From assembly GCA_015490675.1 (NCBI GenBank), contig WFXI01000098.1, forward strand, positions 1-5,780: a stretch of DNA of 5,780 nucleotides, in the 5' to 3' direction. The notes under the pieces are model-generated. The model was not told the origin of the DNA and did not search any database. It saw only the letters and a list, made by a program, of their open reading frames with translations. The stretch is from Hydrogenothermaceae bacterium (lineage in GTDB: Bacteria > Aquificota > Aquificia > Aquificales > Hydrogenothermaceae). Positions within the stretch are counted from its first letter, which is position 1. The number at the start of each line of letters is the position of its first letter. Both the position numbers and the translations under genes were made by a program. This document shows, piece after piece, positions 1-5,740 of this stretch.

Positions 1-360
1 AATTTTGTAGTTCAAGGTGGTGGATTTGACGAGAATTTAAACTACAAGATACCTAAATATCCTCCTATAAAAAACGAAGCTAAAAATGGTCTTAGAAATA
101 GTTATGGAACTGTTGCAATGGCAAGAACTATGGATATAGATAGTGCTACATCTCAGTTCTTTATTAATCTTGCAGAAAACTATCAATTAGACCACCAAGG
201 AGAAACACCTGATACTTATGGTTATGCAGTATTTGGAAAAGTTATAGAAGGTATGAAAGTTGTAGAATGGATAGCAAGAATTCCTACTACAACAATGAAA
301 GGAATGAATGATGTTCCAATACATCCAGTAAAAATTCATTACATAAAGAGGATTAAATGA
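1..360 (+). CDS. Cyclophilin-type peptidyl-prolyl cis-trans isomerase, 5' end missing
   Basis: The frame is open from base 1 to the TGA at 358-360. It gives 119 residues of a protein whose start lies outside the window; the ATG at 118 is internal. The fragment carries cyclophilin signatures: FVVQGGGF (fragment residues 2-9), PPIKNEA, GTVAMART (36-43), SATSQFFINL (48-57) and GYAVFGKV. By family knowledge Q5, F53 and F54 line the proline-binding pocket. The catalytic Arg of the FHR motif would be upstream and cannot be seen. The sequence is close to E. coli PpiA/PpiB as I remember them, so it should catalyse prolyl-bond isomerisation during folding. Whether it is secreted depends on the missing N-terminus. 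The position equivalent to human CypA Trp121, usually Trp or Phe, seems to be Gln (NYQLD), and about three extra residues follow before GYAVFGKV. It is coupled to the next gene by an ATGA overlap. The family call is near certain; ppiA versus ppiB cannot be decided. Confidence 0.95.
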   Translation, partial: NFVVQGGGFDENLNYKIPKYPPIKNEAKNGLRNSYGTVAMARTMDIDSATSQFFINLAENYQLDHQGETPDTYGYAVFGKVIEGMKVVEWIARIPTTTMKGMNDVPIHPVKIHYIKRIK

Positions 361-818
361 AGCTACAAAACTTAATTTTCAATAAACTAGGAAATAGCTT
401 TTCTGTAATGCTTGCTAATCCAGAAATAGAAATAATGGAAAAAGCAGAAGGGCTGATAAATATTGATGAAACCACATACTATTATGAGATAGAAGGAATA
501 GACACAATACATACTAACAACAATGTATTAAGAATTATTGCAAAACTTTATTCTAAAGAGTTTGATTATCCTGTTTCTATATCTTTTTTAGATAATGGAG
601 ATATATTAGCTGAAGCAAAAGAAGAATTAAAAGGAAATTTTGAAAATGAAGAGTTTAAATTCTCCTTTATTAAAGAAGAGCCTATAAGCATATTTAAATT
701 ATCAGCTTACAAAGGTAAATTTTTTGAATTTTTAAAAGAAGAAGCTTATATAATAAAAATAAAAGAAAGAGACCTAATTAAAGGTTTGCTAGAACTTGCT
801 TTTATCTTATATAAATAA
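357..818 (+). CDS. Uncharacterised 153-residue protein coupled to the cyclophilin gene
   Basis: I do not recognise this protein. Its ATG (357-359) overlaps the cyclophilin stop codon as ATGA. AAGAGGA at 346-352 is a good ribosome binding site, so the start is well supported and translation is probably coupled. No signal peptide or clear transmembrane segment is visible. It is acidic/basic mixed (many Glu and Lys), appears rich in short alternating beta strands, and ends in a hydrophobic helix-like stretch (DLIKGLLELAFILYK). A beta-rich body followed by a C-terminal hydrophobic helix vaguely recalls the LURP-one/Tubby-like fold, but this is only a shape impression with no motif behind it. It has no cysteines and no obvious catalytic motif. 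Its stop (816-818) directly abuts the stop of the convergent - strand operon. The gene is real with high confidence; its function is unknown. Confidence 0.85.
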   Translation: MKLQNLIFNKLGNSFSVMLANPEIEIMEKAEGLINIDETTYYYEIEGIDTIHTNNNVLRIIAKLYSKEFDYPVSISFLDNGDILAEAKEELKGNFENEEFKFSFIKEEPISIFKLSAYKGKFFEFLKEEAYIIKIKERDLIKGLLELAFILYK

Positions 819-923
819 CTACTGTTTTCTTTCCTCTAAATAATCTTGAATTGTTTGAAATGTCATAATCCCAAAAACAATTATAGTTAGGACACCTAAA
901 AATATTATTATTGCTTCAACCAT
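819..923 (-). CDS. 34-residue single-pass membrane microprotein at the end of the feo operon
   Basis: This short frame begins with ATG at 923-921 and ends with TAG at 821-819. It encodes 34 residues: MVEA, then a hydrophobic stretch (residues 5-22, IIIFLGVLTIIVFGIMTF), then a charged tail (QTIQDYLEERKQ). That makes one transmembrane helix, probably with the C-terminus in the cytoplasm. The main support is AAGGAG at 937-932, eight bases before the ATG and the best Shine-Dalgarno match in the window. The start lies inside the upstream 98-residue gene (16-base overlap, different frame), which suggests translational coupling. It is the last gene of the feoA-feoB block, so a Feo accessory role is possible, but it lacks the cysteines of the FeoB-associated Cys-rich protein family. 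Other single-helix microproteins (KdpF- or CydX-like subunits) show that such peptides can stabilise larger membrane complexes. No homologue is recognised. Confidence 0.72.
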   Translation of the reverse strand: MVEAIIIFLGVLTIIVFGIMTFQTIQDYLEERKQ

Positions 924-1204
924 TTTTCTAGCTCCTTTATAGATTTTCTTATAGAAAACCAAAGATATAAAACAAATACAAGAATTAATGTAAATATAGA
1001 GGCTAAAACTATCAACAAAACTAGATAGAGCTTTTTATCTATTGGAAATTTAAAAATCAAAGCTCCAATACCCGCACCAACAGTAAGTAATACAAAAACT
1101 AAAGTTTTGAACAAACTTTCTTTCAAAGAAATCTTTTCTAATTCTATCTTTTTAATCTCTATTTCTATTTTCTTAAGCTCTATTTCTTTATCTTGGTTGC
1201 TCAT
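908..1204 (-). CDS. Small coiled-coil protein with two transmembrane helices, downstream of feoB
   Basis: This 98-residue protein has no recognised family. The N-terminus (about residues 6-29) is a highly charged amphipathic helix built on a heptad repeat: IELKKIE (8-14) is followed by IEIKKIE (15-21) and then LEKISLK. This is likely a coiled coil or an oligomerisation helix. Two hydrophobic segments follow, about 31-53 (with a GAGIGA Gly/Ala patch) and 59-85, joined by a short KFPIDKK loop. The end is basic and amphipathic (RKSIKELEKWLKQ). The likely topology is a helical hairpin with both ends in the cytoplasm. It starts 12 bases after the feoB stop on the same strand, so it is almost certainly co-transcribed with feoAB. 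No good Shine-Dalgarno is visible before its ATG, suggesting that reinitiation after feoB drives translation. It contains no Cys or His, so direct metal binding is unlikely. A structural partner for FeoB is plausible but unproven. Confidence 0.85.
   Translation of the reverse strand: MSNQDKEIELKKIEIEIKKIELEKISLKESLFKTLVFVLLTVGAGIGALIFKFPIDKKLYLVLLIVLASIFTLILVFVLYLWFSIRKSIKELEKWLKQ
932..937 (-). promoter_or_regulatory. Strong ribosome binding site of the 34-residue ORF
   Basis: The - strand reads AAGGAG, eight bases upstream of the ATG at 923. It lies inside the 3' end of the 98-residue gene. An almost ideal anti-SD match at ideal spacing is the main reason to accept such a short ORF. Confidence 0.75.
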
Positions 1205-1216
1205 ATATGTAGTTAA

Positions 1217-3313
1217 CTATACAAATAATTTTCCAACATTATACACAATAAAAGCCACTATCCAGGCAACTAAAAAGCTATAAACTAAAAATAAACTTGC
1301 AAGCTTTTTACCTAGTTCTTGAGCCATTACCGCAAATGTTGCAAGACAAGAATTATAAATAAGTATAAGTATCATAAATGATAAAGCAGATAAAGGAGTA
1401 AAACTATTTTTAATAACTTCCCTTAAAGAACTAAATTCTTCATTTGATACATCAAAAGCAGAAATTTTTGGCGAAACTGTTAAAACTATAGAGTCTATAA
1501 AAGCATCTTTCAATCCAACTATTTGGTTCACAAGTTCTTTTGAAAAATTAAATTCATTAACTTCATCTGTATTCTCCTCCTCTGCAGAGAACATCACTCC
1601 CATAGAGCTAATTGCTGTTTCTCTAGCCAAGAATGCAGGAATTAGAGAAGTTGTTGCTCTCCAATCTTCAATACCAATTGGTTCAAAAATTGGTAGTAGT
1701 GCTTTTCCTATTTTTGCAACATAACTTTCTGAAATATTTTTAGCAGATGGAGGCAAATTCATTAAAAACCACACAGCTATAGAAACAGCAAAAATAACTG
1801 TTCCAGCTTTTTTAATAAAATCTTTAACATGTATCCAGCTAATTACAAGTAAAGATTTTAAAGTAGGAAGTCTATAAGGGGGCAGTTCCATAGCAAAGTG
1901 AATAACTTCTCCTTTAAACTTAACAAGCTTTAATAAAAATGCAGTAAAGATTGCCACAATAATACCAAGCACATAAAAACTAGCTATTACCAGAGCAGGA
2001 TTATCAAAAAATAAAACTGTAAAAAATGCAAAAACAACAAGTCTTGCAGGACAAGTCATAAAAGGAATCATCATAATAACCAAAAACTTATCTCTAGGGT
2101 TCTCTATAGCTTTAGTTGACATTATTGCAGGAACATTACAACCAAAACCTAAAATTAACGGGATTACCATATTTCCGTGTAATCCTAATTTTTCCATTAC
2201 CCTATCAAGCAAAACAGCAACTCTAGGCAAATATCCAGACATTTCTAAAAAGGTAATCATAAAAAACAAACTACCTATAAGTGGAACAAATGTTAAAACA
2301 AAACCTACTCCACCAATAACTGCTTCACTCCAAAATCTTATAAAAATCTCTGGAAGCCCTAAGGAGTTAAATATTGAAATAAACATTGGAGATAAAAACT
2401 CATTTAAAAATCCATCTATCCAATCTACATAAGGAGCAGAAAAATCCACAGCTATTTTAAACACAGAATACATAACAAAGATAAACAAAACTAAACCTAA
2501 AACAGGATGTAAAGTAAACCTATCAACTAAATCTGTTAAATCTTCCTTTGATAAACTTTTCTTTTTTACAACTTCATTTGTTATTCCATGTGCATAGCCA
2601 AATCTTTCATTATTGATTATTTCCTCTATAGGCTCACCAAAATAATTTTCTAAATCTTTCCTTAATCTCTGAATAAATTCTTTGTTCTTAAAATCTTTTT
2701 TTCCTATTAAAATATCTATAAGTTCGTGTTTTGAAACTTTATCTGTTAGTTTATTTTCAATTTCAGACAAAGCCTGTTCTACTTGAGGATGGTATTTAAG
2801 ATACAAAGGTTTTTTATTTTGTTCATATACATTTATTATTTTGTCTAAAACTTCATTTATACCTTCACCTTTCTTCGCAATAGTCTCAACTACTTCAACA
2901 TTTAGTAAATTAGCAAGTTTTTCCTTATCTATACTTATTCCTTTTTTCTCTGCCTCATCAATCATATTTATTGCAAAAACTGTAGGCTTTTCAAATTCTA
3001 GAAGTTGGATAGCTAAAAACATATTTTTTTCAAAATTTTGAGCATCTATAACATCTAAAATCACATCTACATCTTCATTTTCTAAGAAGTTAACTGCAAT
3101 TTCCTCTGCTTCAGATAAAGGTTCAAGGGTATAAATTCCTGGAAGGTCAACAAAATGTAGCAAATAGTCTTTATACTCAATAAATGCCTCTTTTTTTTCT
3201 ACTGTAACACCAGCCCAATTTCCAACTTTTAAATTTGTTCCTGCTATAGCATTAAGTAATGTGGTTTTTCCTACATTAGGATTTCCAATAAAAGCTATTT
3301 TTATTTCTTTCAT
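1217..3313 (-). CDS. feoB: Ferrous iron transport protein B (FeoB)
   Basis: FeoB is the inner-membrane Fe(II) uptake protein, with an N-terminal GTPase. The 698 residues are a normal length. G motifs: G1 GNPNVGKT (10-17), G2 Thr37 in GNWAGVTVE, G3 DLPG (56-59), G4 NMID (116-119), and a G5-like region near 144-151 (TIAKKGEG). A helical GDI-type region covers roughly 170-265. Membrane segments start near 270. Gate motifs are present: GFGCNVPA (Cys392), PFMTCPARL (Cys421), and PAFLARETAISS near 563. A third Cys656 lies in YNSCLAT. These three cysteines match the conserved pore cysteines proposed for other FeoB proteins, but the usual Pro before the last one is Ser here. A loop of about 80 residues after gate two resembles the long loop of E. 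coli FeoB. The start overlaps the feoA stop (ATGA), with GAGGT at 3324-3320 as ribosome binding site. No feoC is visible downstream; two small membrane ORFs follow instead. Confidence 0.98.
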   Translation of the reverse strand: MKEIKIAFIGNPNVGKTTLLNAIAGTNLKVGNWAGVTVEKKEAFIEYKDYLLHFVDLPGIYTLEPLSEAEEIAVNFLENEDVDVILDVIDAQNFEKNMFLAIQLLEFEKPTVFAINMIDEAEKKGISIDKEKLANLLNVEVVETIAKKGEGINEVLDKIINVYEQNKKPLYLKYHPQVEQALSEIENKLTDKVSKHELIDILIGKKDFKNKEFIQRLRKDLENYFGEPIEEIINNERFGYAHGITNEVVKKKSLSKEDLTDLVDRFTLHPVLGLVLFIFVMYSVFKIAVDFSAPYVDWIDGFLNEFLSPMFISIFNSLGLPEIFIRFWSEAVIGGVGFVLTFVPLIGSLFFMITFLEMSGYLPRVAVLLDRVMEKLGLHGNMVIPLILGFGCNVPAIMSTKAIENPRDKFLVIMMIPFMTCPARLVVFAFFTVLFFDNPALVIASFYVLGIIVAIFTAFLLKLVKFKGEVIHFAMELPPYRLPTLKSLLVISWIHVKDFIKKAGTVIFAVSIAVWFLMNLPPSAKNISESYVAKIGKALLPIFEPIGIEDWRATTSLIPAFLARETAISSMGVMFSAEEENTDEVNEFNFSKELVNQIVGLKDAFIDSIVLTVSPKISAFDVSNEEFSSLREVIKNSFTPLSALSFMILILIYNSCLATFAVMAQELGKKLASLFLVYSFLVAWIVAFIVYNVGKLFV

Positions 3314-3528
3314 TCTTTTACCTCAATATCCTTTGCTAGTTTTTCATCTATTGCAAGTTTCCTTCCCTCTAAAGAAACTATTAAATTTCTTCCTAACTTT
3401 TTCTCTACCTTAACTTTTTCCCCTTTTTTTAATCCCATAGCTTCTATTCTTTTGATAAAAACATTGTTTTTATTTAAAAGCTTGTCTATTTTTACTTCTT
3501 TGTTTTGTCTTACTTCTGTTAATCTCAT
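3310..3528 (-). CDS. feoA: Ferrous iron transport protein A (FeoA)
   Basis: FeoA is a small cytoplasmic protein with an SH3-like fold that works with FeoB in Fe(II) uptake. I place the start at the ATG at 3528-3526, giving 72 residues (MRLTEVRQNK...), typical for the family. This start has AGAGGT at 3541-3536, seven bases before it. The frame extends up to another ATG at 3564, but those 12 codons run through the palindromic operator-like site, have no ribosome binding site, and do not look like FeoA. Family features include a basic first half, the FIKRIEAMGLKKGEKVKV segment (the usual RL..MGL..G..V pattern of FeoA) and a C-terminal LEGRKLAIDEKLAKDIEV matching the usual G..iaLr...A..I.V ending. 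The last codons overlap the feoB start by four bases (ATGA), so the two proteins should be made in linked amounts. Confidence 0.93.
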   Translation of the reverse strand: MRLTEVRQNKEVKIDKLLNKNNVFIKRIEAMGLKKGEKVKVEKKLGRNLIVSLEGRKLAIDEKLAKDIEVKE

Positions 3529-3535
3529 TTTATCA

Positions 3536-3541
3536 ACCTCT
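3536..3541 (-). promoter_or_regulatory. feoA ribosome binding site, fixes the start at 3528
   Basis: The - strand reads AGAGGT ending seven bases before the ATG at 3528. The alternative upstream ATG at 3564 is preceded only by A/T-rich sequence without any Shine-Dalgarno match, so this site decides the start. It directly abuts the palindrome at 3542-3558, so a protein bound there could also affect translation or early elongation. Confidence 0.75.
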
Positions 3542-3558
3542 TTGAGATTAAATCTCAA
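3542..3558. promoter_or_regulatory. Perfect 17-bp palindrome, candidate Fur-family operator for feoAB
   Basis: The + strand reads TTGAGATTAAATCTCAA, an exact 8-1-8 inverted repeat. Its inner part, TGAGATT-A-AATCTCA, has the 7-1-7 layout of Fur-family operators and matches the TGATAAT-n-ATTATCA consensus at 10 of 14 arm positions. It sits between a TATAAT box (3580-3575) and the feoA ribosome binding site, about 10-26 bases after the expected transcription start, where a bound repressor could block transcription. Feo operons are commonly repressed by Fur with iron. As an RNA hairpin it would be weak (six pairs, five-base loop) and has no U-run after it, so an operator is more likely than a terminator. 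Confidence 0.55.
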
Positions 3559-3574
3559 TTTCATTTATATAAAT

Positions 3575-3603
3575 ATTATAAGTCTAAAAGGTCTAAATTG
3601 TAT
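3575..3603 (-). promoter_or_regulatory. Candidate feoA promoter
   Basis: The - strand has a perfect TATAAT at 3580-3575, about 47 bases upstream of the feoA ATG. No good -35 is seen: 17 bases upstream the sequence is ATACAA (3603-3598), a poor match. A weak -35 fits a promoter that depends on an activator, or one with another -10 choice (TATAAA-like sequence lies just downstream near 3571-3566). The short gap after the methyltransferase stop at 3622 holds no visible terminator, so read-through from gatB is also possible. Confidence 0.45.
3582..3597. repeat. Short direct repeat GTCTAAA x2 upstream of the feoA -10
   Basis: GTCTAAA occurs at 3582-3588 and again at 3591-3597, nine bases apart, in the spacer/-35 area of the candidate feoA promoter. 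Two identical half-sites about one helical turn apart could bind a regulator in tandem. Two 7-mers in A/T-rich DNA may also be chance. Confidence 0.3.
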
Positions 3604-3621
3604 ATCTTTTGTCATAGATTA

Positions 3622-4260
3622 CTAAGAAATTTTTTGAGCTTTAATTACTACAAAGGAGCCTTTTCCAAACCCTTCTTCTACTTTATCTACTGATTTTAAT
3701 TCCCAGTAAGGCTTGAAAATAGTTTGTCTAAAAGAAAAGTTGGTAAAATTAAATTCTCTTAATAGAGCAACAATTTCACCTGTAGAATAAAAGTTTGCAA
3801 CTTTGTAAAAAGGGGACTTATCTTTATTTTCCAAATAATATTTTCCTATTGCAGAACTTTTATCAATAAAGCCAATGACAATATGCCCTTTATCTTTTAA
3901 GATTCTTTTTGCTTCTGAAAATGCCTTTCTTATGTCGCTTAAAAAACATATAGAAGTTACCATTAAAATAAAGTCAAATGTCTTATCTTTAAAGGGAATA
4001 TTTTCTCCAACTACTTTTACAACCTTTAAACCTAAATTTTTAGATATTTTTAACATCTTTAAGGAAGGGTCTATCCCATATTCTATTCCAAGAGGTTTAG
4101 CAAACCTACCACTTCCTATTCCAACTTCCATACCTTTCCCAGATGGAAGAAGACTGCCTACTGCATCCAGCTCAGACCAGTAGGCAAATTTATATTTTGT
4201 AAACCATTCTTCATACCTTATTATAAATTCCTCAAAAGGTATAACTTTTTTCCTATCCAT
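3622..4260 (-). CDS. Class I SAM-dependent methyltransferase
   Basis: The 212-residue protein has a Rossmann-type SAM-binding fold. Motif I is EVGIGSG (45-51). The acidic residue at the end of strand 2 is Asp64 (YGIDPS). A GENIPFKDKTFDFILM segment (85-100) forms the post-I and motif II region, and AKRILKDKGHIVIGFIDK forms the next strand and turn typical of the Methyltransf_11/UbiE-like group. The N-terminus (YEEWFTKYKFAYWSELDAV) is a substrate-side helical cap. From memory it strongly resembles the Thermotoga maritima TM1293-type methyltransferase, whose 'possible histamine methyltransferase' label is weak, so the substrate is unknown. The start overlaps the gatB stop by eight bases and has no Shine-Dalgarno, so translation probably depends on gatB. 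Cotranscription with gatB may reflect operon packing rather than a tRNA-linked role. The C-terminal FVVIKAQKI strand is intact, so the gene appears complete. Confidence 0.92.
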   Translation of the reverse strand: MDRKKVIPFEEFIIRYEEWFTKYKFAYWSELDAVGSLLPSGKGMEVGIGSGRFAKPLGIEYGIDPSLKMLKISKNLGLKVVKVVGENIPFKDKTFDFILMVTSICFLSDIRKAFSEAKRILKDKGHIVIGFIDKSSAIGKYYLENKDKSPFYKVANFYSTGEIVALLREFNFTNFSFRQTIFKPYWELKSVDKVEEGFGKGSFVVIKAQKIS

Positions 4261-5680
4261 TTAAAAGCTGAACAAGGATTTTATTCACAAGTTTTGGATT
4301 TGCTTTTCCTTTCGTTGCTTTCATTACCTGTCCAACAAAAAATCCCATAAGTTTCTGATTTCCTGCTTTATACTTTTCTACTTCTGCAGGATGGTTTGCT
4401 AAAACTTCTTCTACAATTTTTTTAATTTCACCTTCATCTGATACTTGCTTTAATCCTTTCTCCTCTACTATTTGAGCTGGAGATTTTTGAGTTTTAAATA
4501 CTTCATCAAACACTTCTTTTGCTATTTTAGTAGAAATGGTTCCTTCATCAATCAATTTAACAAGTTCTGCTATATGATGTGGCTTAACAGGACTTTCTGT
4601 AATATCTAAAGACTCTTCATTTAATCTTCCTAAAAGCTCATTAATTATCCAGTTTGCTATAGCCTTTGGAGACTTATCGTAGTTTTTGACAGCTTCCTCA
4701 AAGAATAAAGCCCTATCTTTATCTGCAACTAATACATCTGCATCATATTCTGTTAGCTTATAATCTCTTACATATCTCTCTGCTTTTTCATCTGGAAGTT
4801 CTGGGAGAGTTTTCTTTATATTTTCTATCTGCTTTTTTGTAAGTTTTACAGGAATTAAATCTGGGTCTGGGAAGTATCTATAATCATGAGCTTCTTCCTT
4901 TGTTCTCATTGTATAAGTTTTTCCAGAAGATGGGTCAAATAATCTTGTTTCCTGAACAATTTCTCCACCTTTTCTTAAAATTTTTGCCTGTCTTTCTATT
5001 TCATACTCTATAGCCTTCTGAACAAATCTAAATGAGTTAATATTTTTAATTTCGACTTTAGTACCAAGCTTATCACTTCCTTTAGGTTTCAAAGAAATGT
5101 TAACATCACATCTTAATTGCCCTTTTTCCATATCTGCATCAGAAACACCAATATATCTCATTATATTTCTTAATTTTTCTAAATATAGTCTTGCTCCTAC
5201 TGCAGAAGTAATATCTGGTTCTGTAACAATTTCCATTAGAGGTGTTCCTGCTCTATTTAAATCTACATAAGAGTATTTTCCTTCATGGATTGTTTTTCCT
5301 GCGTCTTCTTCCATATGTAGTCTGTGTATTCTAACTCTTTCTGTTTTTCCATCTACTTTTATATCTATATAACCATCTGTTGCAAGAGGCTTGTCATATT
5401 GGGAAATCTGGTATCCCTTTGGTAAATCAGGATAAAAGTAATTTTTTCTAGCAAATACAGAAAGTTCGTGGACAGTACAGTTTAAAGCTAATGATGCTTT
5501 TATTGCATATTCAAGAGCTTTCTCATTTAAAACAGGTAAACTTCCTGGAAGAGCTAAACATACAGGGCAAACATTAGTATTTGGCTCAGCACCAAACTCT
5601 ACTTTACACGAACAAAAACACTTTGTATTTGTTGACATTTGAACATGTGTTTCAAGACCTATAACAACATCAAATTCCAT
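4253..5680 (-). CDS. gatB: Aspartyl/glutamyl-tRNA(Asn/Gln) amidotransferase subunit B
   Basis: GatB is the kinase/tRNA-binding subunit of the GatCAB complex. The complex converts Glu-tRNA(Gln), and often Asp-tRNA(Asn), into the correctly amidated forms using ammonia made by GatA. The 475 residues match the usual length. Visible motifs: VIGLETHVQM with His12, PNTNVCPVCLALPGSLPVLN (34-52), YFYPDLPKGYQISQYD (81-96), HMEEDAGK with Glu125, NRAGTPLMEIVTEPD and DYRYFPDPDLIPV. His12 and Glu125 correspond, as I recall, to metal ligands in the S. aureus enzyme. Cys21/23/25 with Cys38/Cys41 form a likely zinc site. The catalytic cradle covers about 1-290 and the YqeY-like tRNA-binding tail about 330-475. 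The ATG at 5680 has AGAGGG a few bases upstream. gatA and gatC are not in the window, so the subunits are dispersed here. It heads a unit with the methyltransferase, with which it overlaps. Confidence 0.98.
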   Translation of the reverse strand: MEFDVVIGLETHVQMSTNTKCFCSCKVEFGAEPNTNVCPVCLALPGSLPVLNEKALEYAIKASLALNCTVHELSVFARKNYFYPDLPKGYQISQYDKPLATDGYIDIKVDGKTERVRIHRLHMEEDAGKTIHEGKYSYVDLNRAGTPLMEIVTEPDITSAVGARLYLEKLRNIMRYIGVSDADMEKGQLRCDVNISLKPKGSDKLGTKVEIKNINSFRFVQKAIEYEIERQAKILRKGGEIVQETRLFDPSSGKTYTMRTKEEAHDYRYFPDPDLIPVKLTKKQIENIKKTLPELPDEKAERYVRDYKLTEYDADVLVADKDRALFFEEAVKNYDKSPKAIANWIINELLGRLNEESLDITESPVKPHHIAELVKLIDEGTISTKIAKEVFDEVFKTQKSPAQIVEEKGLKQVSDEGEIKKIVEEVLANHPAEVEKYKAGNQKLMGFFVGQVMKATKGKANPKLVNKILVQLLNG

Positions 5681-5705
5681 TATTTCCCTCTTTTAATTAG
5701 TCTTT

Positions 5706-5740
5706 TTTATACATTATACATTAAGTTTCAAATGCAACAA
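5706..5740 (-). promoter_or_regulatory. Candidate gatB promoter
   Basis: The - strand has TATAAT at 5718-5713 and, 16 bases upstream, TTGTTG at 5740-5735 as a fair -35. A second TATAAA (5711-5706) follows immediately, so initiation could slide. The expected start of transcription would give a leader of about 25 bases before the ATG at 5680. The -35 overlaps the first TGCAACA repeat of the array beyond it. Confidence 0.5.

Noticed and set aside
118..360. Cyclophilin starting at the ATG at 118
   Set aside because: The frame is open to base 1 and the upstream 39 codons encode conserved cyclophilin motifs (QGGGF, PPIKNEA), so this Met is internal (the M of MART).
2841..3041. 66-codon open frame on the + strand
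   Set aside because: It is antisense to the GTPase domain of feoB, has a low-complexity Ser/Phe-rich translation, and has no ribosome binding site or family resemblance.
3542..3558. Rho-independent terminator for the gatB-methyltransferase unit
   Set aside because: The stem is A/T-rich with about six pairs and no U-run follows. The next bases are the feoA ribosome binding site.
3529..3564. Twelve-codon N-terminal extension of FeoA from the ATG at 3564
   Set aside because: It has no ribosome binding site, reads through the palindrome, and does not fit the FeoA family. The ATG at 3528 has AGAGGT at good spacing.
3875..4183. 102-codon open frame on the + strand
   Set aside because: It is antisense to the methyltransferase, whose SAM motifs clearly define the coding strand. 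Its translation is a Pro/Phe/Ser-rich shadow.
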